64,000 bases of DNA from Flavihumibacter sp. UBA7668. Its GTDB lineage: Bacteria > Bacteroidota > Bacteroidia > Chitinophagales > Chitinophagaceae. Position numbers and translations under genes: made by a program. Each line of letters opens with the position of its first letter. Positions within the stretch are counted from its first letter, which is position 1. The stretch is taken from NCBI RefSeq assembly GCF_002483205.1, contig NZ_DLHM01000007.1, forward strand, positions 1,181,334 through 1,245,333, written 5' to 3'. Of this stretch, positions 51,930 to 58,261 are shown piece after piece. The notes beneath the pieces were generated by a model that searched no databases, was not told the origin of the DNA, and was given only the letters and a program-made list of their open reading frames with translations.

Positions 51930-52388
51930 ATGGCAGTTTATTCCCTGAAAACAGTGCAGGTTTTACCGGTAAGTCTGGAGCAGGCCTGGGACTTTTTTTC
52001 CAGTCCGGCTAATTTAAGCGCTATTACACCCGCCAAACTGGGCTTTAACATTATTTCCAAACACCATGGAGAGAAGATGTATCCCGGACAGATCATTGAG
52101 TACACGGTAAAGCCAGTATTAGGGATTCCGCTCTATTGGATGACGGAGATCACGCATGTGGAAGAGGGGAAATATTTTGTGGATGAGCAGCGCTATGGGC
52201 CCTACAGCATGTGGCATCACCAGCATCATTTCCGCGAGGTTTCCGGTGGGGTGGAGATGACGGATATTGTACACTACAAAATCCCGCTCTGGTTCCTGGG
52301 AGATCTGGCGCACGCCCTCTTTGTTCGCCGGCAGTTAAAAGAAATCTTTGACTACCGTTTTCAAAAAGTAAATGAGTTGTTTCCTTAA
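51930..52388 (+). CDS. SRPBCC/START-like ligand-binding protein
   Basis: The 152-residue protein fits the SRPBCC helix-grip fold of the YfcH-type N-terminal or cell-division-inhibitor-like group: LPVSLEQAWDFFSSPANLSAITP, split at FSS, then ITHVEEGKYFVDEQRYGPYSMWHHQHHF. The ligand and role are unknown. The start was placed at MAVYSLKTVQVLPVS (51930); the longer frame from 51873 overlaps the divergent lipoprotein promoter. Confidence 0.82.
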   Translation: MAVYSLKTVQVLPVSLEQAWDFFSSPANLSAITPAKLGFNIISKHHGEKMYPGQIIEYTVKPVLGIPLYWMTEITHVEEGKYFVDEQRYGPYSMWHHQHHFREVSGGVEMTDIVHYKIPLWFLGDLAHALFVRRQLKEIFDYRFQKVNELFP

Positions 52389-52473
52389 TGAATTTTTCCC
52401 GTAGGGTACTGAAGCAATGGTGACCAATGGTCAATGTTCCCGACGGGTAAAATTCCATCGGAATATCTATCCA

Positions 52474-53124
52474 TCACCCAGGCATCCTGGCAATATACTT
52501 CTCAATCTGTTTAATCTGATCCACAATCTGCGGGGTTGTAGGTTTCAACGCTTTTGCTTTGCGGAAGAAATCTTTGGCAGCGCGGAATTCGCGTTTGGTC
52601 ATCATGATGGAACACATCTGGAGGTAGGCAGCTGCTTCGTTTTCTTTATCGGGCAGGCCTTTGCGGATGGCGGAGCGGATATAGTTTTCACCGCCTTTCA
52701 TATCGTTCCGTTGTAGTGCGATCATGCCCATTTGCAGCAGGGAAGCCCCTTCTGCTTCTTTCATCGGCATACCAAGATCGAGGCCTTTTTTCATCATTTT
52801 TTCGGCACCGTCGTAATCCTGTTTCATCATCGCGATATTGCCTTTCAGGGTATAAAATACCGAGCGGATGGGCTTATAGAGCAGGTTGGGGTATTTCACC
52901 TGGTTCAGGATTTTTTCAGCACCTTCCATATCACCGGTTTCCATATATTCCTGGATCAGTCGCATGGGGCCGAAGAAAAAATGTCCGAAAATCAGCACCG
53001 CGCCAACGAGGTAAGCGATAAATGCGGGCCAGAATCCGGCGTAAATATTGGTGACTATAGCAATCGCCAGCAATGAAAATCCCAATAGCAACCTATAGCG
53101 AATAACAAAATTGTAGAACTTCAT
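52474..53124 (-). CDS. Membrane-anchored TPR-like protein
   Basis: Two hydrophobic segments near residues 9-27 and 30-52 anchor the 216-residue protein. They are followed by helical repeats resembling TPRs (for example MKKGLDLGMPMKEAEGASLLQMGMIAL, split at MKEAE; then NEAAAYLQMCSIMMTKREFRAAKDFFRKA, split at TKRE). A scaffold role is likely but the partner is unknown. A TAACTTTG -7 box on the minus strand (53142-53149) lies 17 bases upstream. The 16-base-arm hairpin at 53159 lies between it and the VOC gene. Confidence 0.75.
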   Translation of the reverse strand: MKFYNFVIRYRLLLGFSLLAIAIVTNIYAGFWPAFIAYLVGAVLIFGHFFFGPMRLIQEYMETGDMEGAEKILNQVKYPNLLYKPIRSVFYTLKGNIAMMKQDYDGAEKMMKKGLDLGMPMKEAEGASLLQMGMIALQRNDMKGGENYIRSAIRKGLPDKENEAAAYLQMCSIMMTKREFRAAKDFFRKAKALKPTTPQIVDQIKQIEKYIARMPG

Positions 53125-53158
53125 AATGGTAAAATGGACCGCAAAGTTAAGGAAATCC

Positions 53159-53196
53159 GGGTTCTCCGGTCGGGTGTTTTCCCGACTGGTGAACCC
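53159..53196. terminator. Large hairpin between the VOC gene and the TPR gene
   Basis: Arms 53159-53174 and 53181-53196 pair over 16 positions with one mismatch and one G-T pair, around a 6-base loop. It follows the stop of the VOC gene (minus strand) and may end its transcript, though no strong T run is present. It is GC-rich and could also be a dispersed palindrome. Confidence 0.5.
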
Positions 53197-53205
53197 TGCT
53201 GAGTT

Positions 53206-53718
53206 TTAAAAATCATCATTAATCTCAATCCAGTATCCATCCGGGTCTTTCAGGTAAATCTGGCGGATTCCGTCCACGCGTTTGGTAACGGTGAGGGCTT
53301 TTCCGGGCCAGTCTTCAAAATGGATCCCTTTTGCCTTGAGGTTTTCGAGCAGTTCATCCATTTTTCCGGTGGAGAAGCAGAGATGGGTATTTTTTTCAGC
53401 TTCCGGCGGATTTGCCCGGCCGGAAATCAGGTGAAGATGGGCGTTTTCACTGACGCTGAACCAGGTATGGCGGCCATCATGAAAGGGTTCAGGGATGGTA
53501 TCGAGGCCGATTACATCCTGATAAAAAGCGGTGCTGGTTGCGAGGTTTGTAACATATAAGGCAATATGATTGATGCGGATTTGCATGGAGGGCTTGGTTT
53601 TGGTGGATTTTTTGGCTGGCCGGCTGTTTTGGCTTTGTGCGGCAAGTGAAAGCCAGCAGCACAGTGCGATAAGCATTCCACAGCGACCGGCAGCAATGGT
53701 GATTTTAATCGGTTTCAT
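53206..53718 (-). CDS. Exported VOC (glyoxalase/bleomycin resistance) family protein
   Basis: The protein is a vicinal-oxygen-chelate fold (about 70-170 in this frame: RINHIALYVTNLATSTAFYQDVIGL, split at LAT; then IRQIYLKDPDGYWIEIND). The metal-ligand positions His near IALYV, His in HLHLISG and Glu in WIEIN fit glyoxalase I-like enzymes. The start at 53718 gives a signal peptide (CCWLSLAAQSQ), so it is probably exported, unusual for glyoxalases. The longer frame to 53790 runs into the tRNA promoter and is less likely. Confidence 0.78.
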   Translation of the reverse strand: MKPIKITIAAGRCGMLIALCCWLSLAAQSQNSRPAKKSTKTKPSMQIRINHIALYVTNLATSTAFYQDVIGLDTIPEPFHDGRHTWFSVSENAHLHLISGRANPPEAEKNTHLCFSTGKMDELLENLKAKGIHFEDWPGKALTVTKRVDGIRQIYLKDPDGYWIEINDDF

Positions 53719-53756
53719 TGGCAACATTTCAGCCGGGAAGCTAGCCAATAAATCCG

Positions 53757-53786
53757 TTGTTCGCACGGTCAAAACCATTATTTTTG
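53757..53786 (+). promoter_or_regulatory. Promoter of tRNA-Arg
   Basis: TTG (53757-53759) and TATTTTTG (53779-53786) are 19 bases apart, a textbook Bacteroidota promoter. It lies 27 bases before the tRNA. Confidence 0.75.
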
Positions 53787-53813
53787 CCACCCCGGAATAG
53801 AAATTGTTCCGTT

Positions 53814-53888
53814 GGTCCCGTAGTTCAATGGATAGAATAGGAGTTTCCTAAACTCTAGATACAGGTTCGATTCCTGTCGGGACCACCA
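53814..53888 (+). tRNA. tRNA-Arg(CCT)
   Basis: A full cloverleaf is present: acceptor GGTCCCG/CGGGACC, D arm GTTC/GAAT, anticodon stem GGAGT/ACTCT with loop TTCCTAA (anticodon CCT, reading AGG), and T arm CAGG/CCTG with TTCGATT. The CCA end is encoded. Its 3' end is duplicated at 54217, which suggests use as an integration site. Confidence 0.93.
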
Positions 53889-53893
53889 GAGGA
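53875..53893. other. att-like site, tRNA copy
   Basis: The last 14 bases of the tRNA plus 5 following bases form the left copy of a 19-base direct repeat (18 of 19 identical to 54217-54235). The 323-base interval to the second copy carries no convincing gene. Confidence 0.6.
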
Positions 53894-54216
53894 GGTGAGA
53901 AGTTGGAAGTAAGAAGTACGATTTGGTTCTTACAGCAACCATCATTGGATCCTGCAAAAATGCGGGAGTATAAATTGAAGAAGCGATTAAGGTTCAATTT
54001 TCCAATATGTCAAAGAACTAAGAGAAAACTCTTCTGTGTACATTCTTTAGTTGCACCGGCTACATTGTTGCGGCAATGGTCAGAATGAATTCCCCTTACA
54101 TTATTAGTGTATTTTTTTTCGTATTTATTACAGGTATTTCAGGTTTTTTTTGGGGAAAGCTGGAGCAACAGTTTCGTGATGGGTTAAATAGACGATCTGC
54201 GGTATGGTTTGCTTCT
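53894..54216. other. Gene-free interval between the att-like repeats
   Basis: No gene could be supported here. Two short open frames (53903-54088 and 54076-54300) lack similarity, promoters or start context; the second reads through the right repeat. The stretch is probably the remnant of an insertion. Confidence 0.5.
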
Positions 54217-54235
54217 TGTCGGGACCACCACAGGA
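54217..54235. other. att-like site, second copy of the tRNA 3' end
   Basis: TGTCGGGACCACCA matches the tRNA 3' end exactly over 14 bases and continues CAGGA against GAGGA. A duplicate tRNA end downstream of the tRNA is the usual trace of site-specific integration. Confidence 0.6.
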
Positions 54236-54409
54236 AGAGGGAAGTTAGAATTTGGTACTTTTTGGAGCGTTTCAACTTTCTTTTTTTTGACTTTTTTTAA
54301 TTCCATGTCCTCTTAGAATGTGTAAAGCTATTTCAGGGCAATACAAAATATTTTTGATTTCAGCGGCAATTGCTGCATTTATTAGCGTAATTGTTTATCA
54401 TTAATTGAT
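54236..54409. other. AT-rich gap without a supported gene
   Basis: The stretch is AT-rich and contains T runs but no recognisable RNA or coding sequence. The next gene starts at 54410. Confidence 0.4.
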
Positions 54410-54859
54410 ATGAAGTATTTATTTATTTTATCATTCTTAATATTTAGTTCTATTTCATTTGGGCAGAAATATTTTAATGATGCTGATCAAATAGTTTCTG
54501 TTTTAAACCAACGGCAGATTATACATTATTTAAAGTTGCCAGTAAATGTTGATACTCTTCATTTAATTGATAGAGAAAAATTGTTTAAAAAATTTAATGA
54601 AATAAAAATTTATTGGAATGACTGTTTAACTTATGTAGATTTTAGTGATAGTATCATTCAAAAATTAACTAATCATAATCCTAATACATTATATAGAAAA
54701 GAGTGTAATGTTTATATTTTAAGTTATCGGGTTGATGAATCAAAATATTTTAAAATGACTATAGATAAGCCATGTGTTAATGAACAAGTTGAAGTTGTAT
54801 TTAAAATAAGAAGAAATAAAAAATTGAAATTGCAGAGTATAAAAAGTTATGCATTATAA
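54410..54859 (+). CDS. Exported hypothetical protein in the accessory region
   Basis: The 149-residue protein has a clear signal peptide (MKYLFILSFLIFSSISFG, cleaved before QKYF). The rest is Lys/Ile/Asn-rich and matches nothing I recognise. Base composition is much more AT-rich than the chromosome to the left, pointing to acquired DNA. It lies just before toxin-tip remnants and could be an orphan immunity or accessory protein; that is inference. Its reading frame continues, past its stop, into the toxin-like fragment at 54860, probably by chance. Confidence 0.55.
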   Translation: MKYLFILSFLIFSSISFGQKYFNDADQIVSVLNQRQIIHYLKLPVNVDTLHLIDREKLFKKFNEIKIYWNDCLTYVDFSDSIIQKLTNHNPNTLYRKECNVYILSYRVDESKYFKMTIDKPCVNEQVEVVFKIRRNKKLKLQSIKSYAL

Positions 54860-54988
54860 TCTACGTTTTACTGTATTGAATGGATTGAGGGAGTGAAGAA
54901 AGCTGGTCATAATATTATCGATGCTGGCGGAGCAAATACAAGTAGGTTTTACAATATGGAAAAGATAGCTGTATATGGAGAACAATAA
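54860..54988 (+). pseudogene. Orphan polymorphic-toxin C-terminal fragment 1
   Basis: An open stretch without a start codon encodes WIEGVKKAGHNIIDAGG, then TSRFYNMEKIAVYGEQ and a stop. It looks like the very end of a toxin tip cut from its carrier protein. Its last codons overlap the start of the next gene, as is typical of toxin-immunity pairs. The toxin family is not identified. Confidence 0.45.
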
Positions 54989-55418
54989 TGAGGTTCAGCA
55001 AGTAATCAAAATGATTATTGACGAGTTTAAATTTTTAGAAGACTTGGGATATAAATCGTCCATTAATTTTCCGACTAGTGAGGTTTTTTTGGATCATGTA
55101 AAAGTGGAATATAATAACTCTGAAAAAAAGCGCATTGTAAGTATTAGCTATACTAAGAACATACTATTAAATGATATTAAGCGGTCGTTTAATTTGAACA
55201 TTGTTAAACTGCCTTATCAGGATCCAAGAAAGGACTATTTCAGCCAAATTGCATTTATGGAGTCGATCGGAAAGGAGCTAGTATCTTCGATGATAAATGA
55301 TTTTTCAAATGAAGAAGTGGAGCAGATTTTAAGGAAAATATCTACATCTTTAATATCGTATTCTATGAAAATTATAACTGGTGAAAAATGGGAAGAAGGG
55401 TATTTTCCGAGTTGGTAA
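54975..55418 (+). CDS. Hypothetical protein, possible immunity protein
   Basis: The 147-residue AT-rich gene has no recognised domain. Its start overlaps the end of toxin fragment 1 by 14 bases and it is followed by toxin fragment 2. That position, small size and lack of a signal peptide fit a cytoplasmic immunity protein, but sequence gives no direct proof. Charged segments (NNSEKKRIVSISYTKN, KISTSLISYSMKII) alternate with hydrophobic ones. Confidence 0.5.
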   Translation: MENNNEVQQVIKMIIDEFKFLEDLGYKSSINFPTSEVFLDHVKVEYNNSEKKRIVSISYTKNILLNDIKRSFNLNIVKLPYQDPRKDYFSQIAFMESIGKELVSSMINDFSNEEVEQILRKISTSLISYSMKIITGEKWEEGYFPSW

Positions 55419-55584
55419 AACATAATTACTTGACAAACGCTCCAAAAAAACTGGTTCGTTTTTATTTGGTATAGATCAATATGGAAAATCATTGTACGCT
55501 AGAACTGTTGTTGACGGCACTGAAATTTATACATTTTGCAAGGATGGTGTAATTAAAGGAATATTGTTGCAATGTATAAATTAA
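55419..55584 (+). pseudogene. Orphan polymorphic-toxin C-terminal fragment 2
   Basis: An open stretch without a start codon, beginning near 55433, encodes DKRSKKTGSFLFGIDQYG, then SLYARTVVDGTEIYTFCKDG and a C-terminal GILLQCIN. It looks like another severed toxin tip. It directly precedes the small gene at 55595, which may be its immunity gene. Confidence 0.45.
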
Positions 55585-55594
55585 AGCAAATCAA

Positions 55595-55831
55595 ATGAAG
55601 ATAGAAGGCAATAACTTGATCACTGAAAAAGAGGGATATGAAGCTATGCTGTATATGCTCAAAGCTTATTGGGAATCTACAGGATCTGCAGATCTCACAG
55701 ATATTCTTAGTAGCGGTGAGTATTGGCTTGAAGAAGATTCCCCAGCAGATAGTGCATTCTGGGAATATTGGTTAGAAGCAATTGAGAAGGTCCGACGTGA
55801 AGGTCCCCCGCCATTAAAAGAACTAAAGTAG
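55595..55831 (+). CDS. Small acidic hypothetical protein, possible immunity protein
   Basis: The 78-residue protein is acidic and rich in Trp and Tyr (EYWLEEDSPADSAFWEYWL). It has no recognised domain or signal peptide. Position after toxin fragment 2 suggests an immunity role, since immunity proteins are often small and acidic; this is inference only. The ATG at 55595 is the first in frame. Confidence 0.5.
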   Translation: MKIEGNNLITEKEGYEAMLYMLKAYWESTGSADLTDILSSGEYWLEEDSPADSAFWEYWLEAIEKVRREGPPPLKELK

Positions 55832-55882
55832 TACGGGCGAGGCCAAAAGCATGTTCCATATAAATGGTCGCATTTAAATAAA

Positions 55883-56152
55883 TTGGTCGACTTAGATAGT
55901 GTTAATAATAAACAGGTGTATTTTAGAATTCATCCAGAGGAAATGTATTTAATTTCATTGCAAGGGCAAATTGTATTGTCGGATGTGTACAACACAAGTA
56001 TAGTATCCAATGATTGGATTTCATCTGGAGATAGTTTATCTCGAAGCGAGGAAGCTAGAATAATTGAGAGATTTAATTATCAAATTTTGGATGTGATTGA
56101 ATCTATGGCCAAAAGTGATGGAATCGCAGATTCTTTGATTTATAAAAGATGA
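55883..56152 (+). CDS. Hypothetical protein, probable truncated toxin tip
   Basis: The frame is called from a TTG at 55883 (89 residues), but it is open upstream to 55832 and encodes GRGQKHVPYKWSHLNK there, which reads like part of a polymorphic toxin. No ATG starts the longer frame. The rest (VYFRIHPEEMYLISLQGQIVL) is not recognised. It is probably the remains of a third toxin tip rather than a whole gene. Confidence 0.4.
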   Translation: MVDLDSVNNKQVYFRIHPEEMYLISLQGQIVLSDVYNTSIVSNDWISSGDSLSRSEEARIIERFNYQILDVIESMAKSDGIADSLIYKR

Positions 56153-56222
56153 GAAATAGATTGCCTAAGCAAGAATGGCGTAGATCTAATAGGGGTGAGA
56201 AAAAAACAAAATATAATTAATT

Positions 56223-56585
56223 GTGCCTTACAAAAATGAAATTTTAAACTGGTGGATAAGCAAGCTGAGCAAGTTTAATAGTGTGTTTTTGATATCTGGG
56301 GTAATTTGTTTTTTATTACTATACTTTGGTGCATTATTTTTTAATCGACCTATTTATTTCTTCTTTATGCTTCCCTTTGCAGGTGTTTATATTTTATTAT
56401 TGAATGTATTATATATGGTTTCAGGAGCAGTGTATTATTGGCTGGCAGGTAGGGTTGGAAGCATAGTTGATTCTCTTAAAATGCGCAAGAGAATTTTCAA
56501 GTTTGTCACTTATATTGCTATTGGTTTAAATTTCACCATTCTTGTAATTTGTCTGATAGGGTTTAAGATTATTAAATTCTTTTAA
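56223..56585 (+). CDS. Small membrane protein, unknown
   Basis: The 120-residue protein, read from a GTG, has three hydrophobic segments (about 19-38, 44-65 and 97-118). It is AT-rich like its neighbours and has no recognised family. It lies between the toxin-tip remains and the Rhs core fragment. A membrane immunity role is possible but unsupported. Confidence 0.45.
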   Translation: MPYKNEILNWWISKLSKFNSVFLISGVICFLLLYFGALFFNRPIYFFFMLPFAGVYILLLNVLYMVSGAVYYWLAGRVGSIVDSLKMRKRIFKFVTYIAIGLNFTILVICLIGFKIIKFF

Positions 56586-56647
56586 ACGACCCTGCAGCTG
56601 GAATTTTGTTGTTGGGCTACAAAAATATATGTGTTGGCTGGCGGATA

Positions 56648-57020
56648 AAATACCCTGACCACTTTCTGTACCCGTGACGCCCAGGGAAATACAATGACGG
56701 TCTATGAGCAATCTGCAACCACCTACAAGTGGGCAGAACAGCACTTGTATGGAAGCAGCAGACTGGGCATCTTTAAACCAGCATTCGAGGTGGTTTCCTC
56801 CCAGCCCTTGGGTTCTGATGCGTATTCCGATATAAATGATCTGCTGAAAGATCAGCGAAATGGAGCTGTGCAATTGCAGGACCTGTTTACCCCGGAAGAA
56901 CTAGTGACGCTGCTGCACCGCAGGAAGCGCTATACGGCGCTCGAACTCCGCAATTGGTACCCGTCAGCCTACTGGTGTATCAGGCGCTTCATCCCGCTGA
57001 AATGGCCGCGCTCCGCGTAA
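56648..57020 (+). pseudogene. Rhs/YD-repeat core fragment
   Basis: The translated stretch has the Rhs core end: RDAQGNTMTVYE and then EQHLYGSSRLGIF. These are hallmarks of Bacteroidota Rhs carriers just before the variable toxin tip. The region is GC-richer than its surroundings, as Rhs cores usually are compared with their tips. A stop lies upstream at about 56645 and no large Rhs gene remains. Downstream codons (to 57020) are probably out of frame or unrelated. Confidence 0.55.
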
Positions 57021-57233
57021 CGGATAATGATCCGGAAGCCGGCATCCGGGACGAGCCCATGAAAGGGAGGACATTACCAAACCCTTTTTAATTAGACCAA
57101 CTTTAAACGAACGTTAGACGAAAAAACATCATCAAGTGTTGGGTTTAAATTTTTTATATTATCAGTAGTAGACGATTTTGGCCCTAAAATTAGACGAAAT
57201 ACGGAGTGGTTAAAATGTAGATTTGAAACATGA
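57021..57233. other. Gap without a supported gene
   Basis: A short alternative frame continues from the Rhs fragment and ends near 57091. The rest is AT-rich and shows no feature I can support until the palindrome at 57234. Confidence 0.4.
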
Positions 57234-57265
57234 CTTGTTACAAATATTCATAAATTTGTAACAAG
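57234..57265. promoter_or_regulatory. 12-base-arm palindrome before the AbiEi-like gene
   Basis: CTTGTTACAAAT (57234-57245) and ATTTGTAACAAG (57254-57265) are perfect complements with an 8-base spacer. AbiEi-type antitoxins repress their own operon by binding inverted repeats, so this is a likely operator (inference). Confidence 0.65.
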
Positions 57266-57370
57266 GAAAGCCTCCAACAAGCTATTAAAAATTCATTATC
57301 AGCAACCAGGAATGGGGCTATTATTTTCCCCAGTGATTTTCGTGGTAAGGGATCAGAGGGTGCAATTAAG

Positions 57371-57892
57371 ATGGCACTATCCAGGCTTGTAAAAGAAGGG
57401 GTGGTTGAGCGGGTAGCGCATGGTGTTTATCATATTCCCTATATCGATCCGGTATTAGGTAAGCTTAGTCCGGCACCCGAAGAGTTTGCTGAAAAATTGG
57501 CTGAAAAGGAAAAAATAAAAATACGACCTACAGGCATTTTTGCTCTTAATAAATTGGGTTTAAGTACACAGGTGCCAACTAAACTGGTGTACCTGACAGA
57601 CGGCCATCCACGCAAACTCAAAATTGGAAATGCTATTATCGAGTTCAAAGCGACATCACCCAAGCGAATGGCGCTTTCGGGAGAGATGAGCAGTATGTTA
57701 ATACTTGCTCTCACAGAATTGGATCTCGACCATTTAACAAAAGAGCAGGAATCCAGGATTTTTAAGTTGTTACAAGTAATGGATAAGAAAGAACTTGATA
57801 AGGATATGCGGCTGGCTCCTGCCAAAGTGTACAATTACTTATTCAAGCTTCTGCAAAGAATAGACAAGAACCACCCGGATGAACTTGGATAA
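57371..57892 (+). CDS. DUF6088/AbiEi-type antitoxin-like protein, orphan
   Basis: The 173-residue call begins at the first ATG, but the domain extends upstream: the frame is open from 57254 and encodes SLQQAIKNSLSATRNGAIIF, then SDFRGKGSEGAIK, matching the usual N-terminal winged helix. No ATG, GTG or TTG starts that part, so the gene may be damaged or use an unusual start. The core (ALSRLVKEGVVERVAHGVYHIP, split at VAH; then IRPTGIFALNKLGLSTQVPT) is typical. AbiEi antitoxins normally precede an AbiEii nucleotidyltransferase toxin; none is seen. A palindrome precedes it. Confidence 0.75.
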   Translation: MALSRLVKEGVVERVAHGVYHIPYIDPVLGKLSPAPEEFAEKLAEKEKIKIRPTGIFALNKLGLSTQVPTKLVYLTDGHPRKLKIGNAIIEFKATSPKRMALSGEMSSMLILALTELDLDHLTKEQESRIFKLLQVMDKKELDKDMRLAPAKVYNYLFKLLQRIDKNHPDELG

Positions 57893-57933
57893 AAAATCTT
57901 TTACTTTTTTTCCTTTTAAAGGCAGAGGTTTAT

Positions 57934-58227
57934 ATGCCAGTGATGGAAGCAATGGTAAGCGTCATTGTGGTCCCGGAAGCCGAGTGGAAAGCTCTGCTGG
58001 CCGGGCAGGCGGAATTGATCCGATTGGTTAAAGAATGGCAGAATAGTATACCGATGACAGTTTCTACAAGCCCCTATATTACGGCTATGAAATTTATGCA
58101 GGCCGTGCGGATCGGGCGAACGAAATTCGATCAGCTCGTAGCTGCTAACAAAGTGAAGACGATTAAAAAAGACCGGAAGATTTATGTGCCGGCGGGGGAG
58201 GTGGAGAGGTATTTTAGATCACTGTAG
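57934..58227 (+). CDS. Small helix-turn-helix protein, excisionase-like
   Basis: The 97-residue protein has an N-terminal helix (residues 1-40) and a MerR-like winged helix-turn-helix (about 46-97, YITAMKFMQAVRIGRTKFDQL, split at GRT, and IYVPAGEVERYFRSL). This layout is common among excisionase-like proteins of Bacteroidota mobile elements. It lies between the AbiEi-like gene and Gabija and supports the view of this region as acquired DNA. No integrase is seen nearby. Confidence 0.7.
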   Translation: MPVMEAMVSVIVVPEAEWKALLAGQAELIRLVKEWQNSIPMTVSTSPYITAMKFMQAVRIGRTKFDQLVAANKVKTIKKDRKIYVPAGEVERYFRSL

Positions 58228-58261
58228 GATAGTATTGTATATTATAGATTCACCTAGGCTG

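Noticed and set aside
52398..52450. Direct repeat TTCCCG-N2-GGGTA after the SRPBCC gene
   Set aside because: Only 13 bases with two mismatches and no further copies seen; too weak to call.
53903..54088. 61-codon open frame between the att-like repeats
   Set aside because: No similarity, promoter or plausible start context; likely chance.
54076..54300. 74-codon open frame downstream of tRNA-Arg
   Set aside because: It reads through the second copy of the tRNA end, has no family similarity or promoter, and is rich in Phe and Arg from low-complexity DNA.
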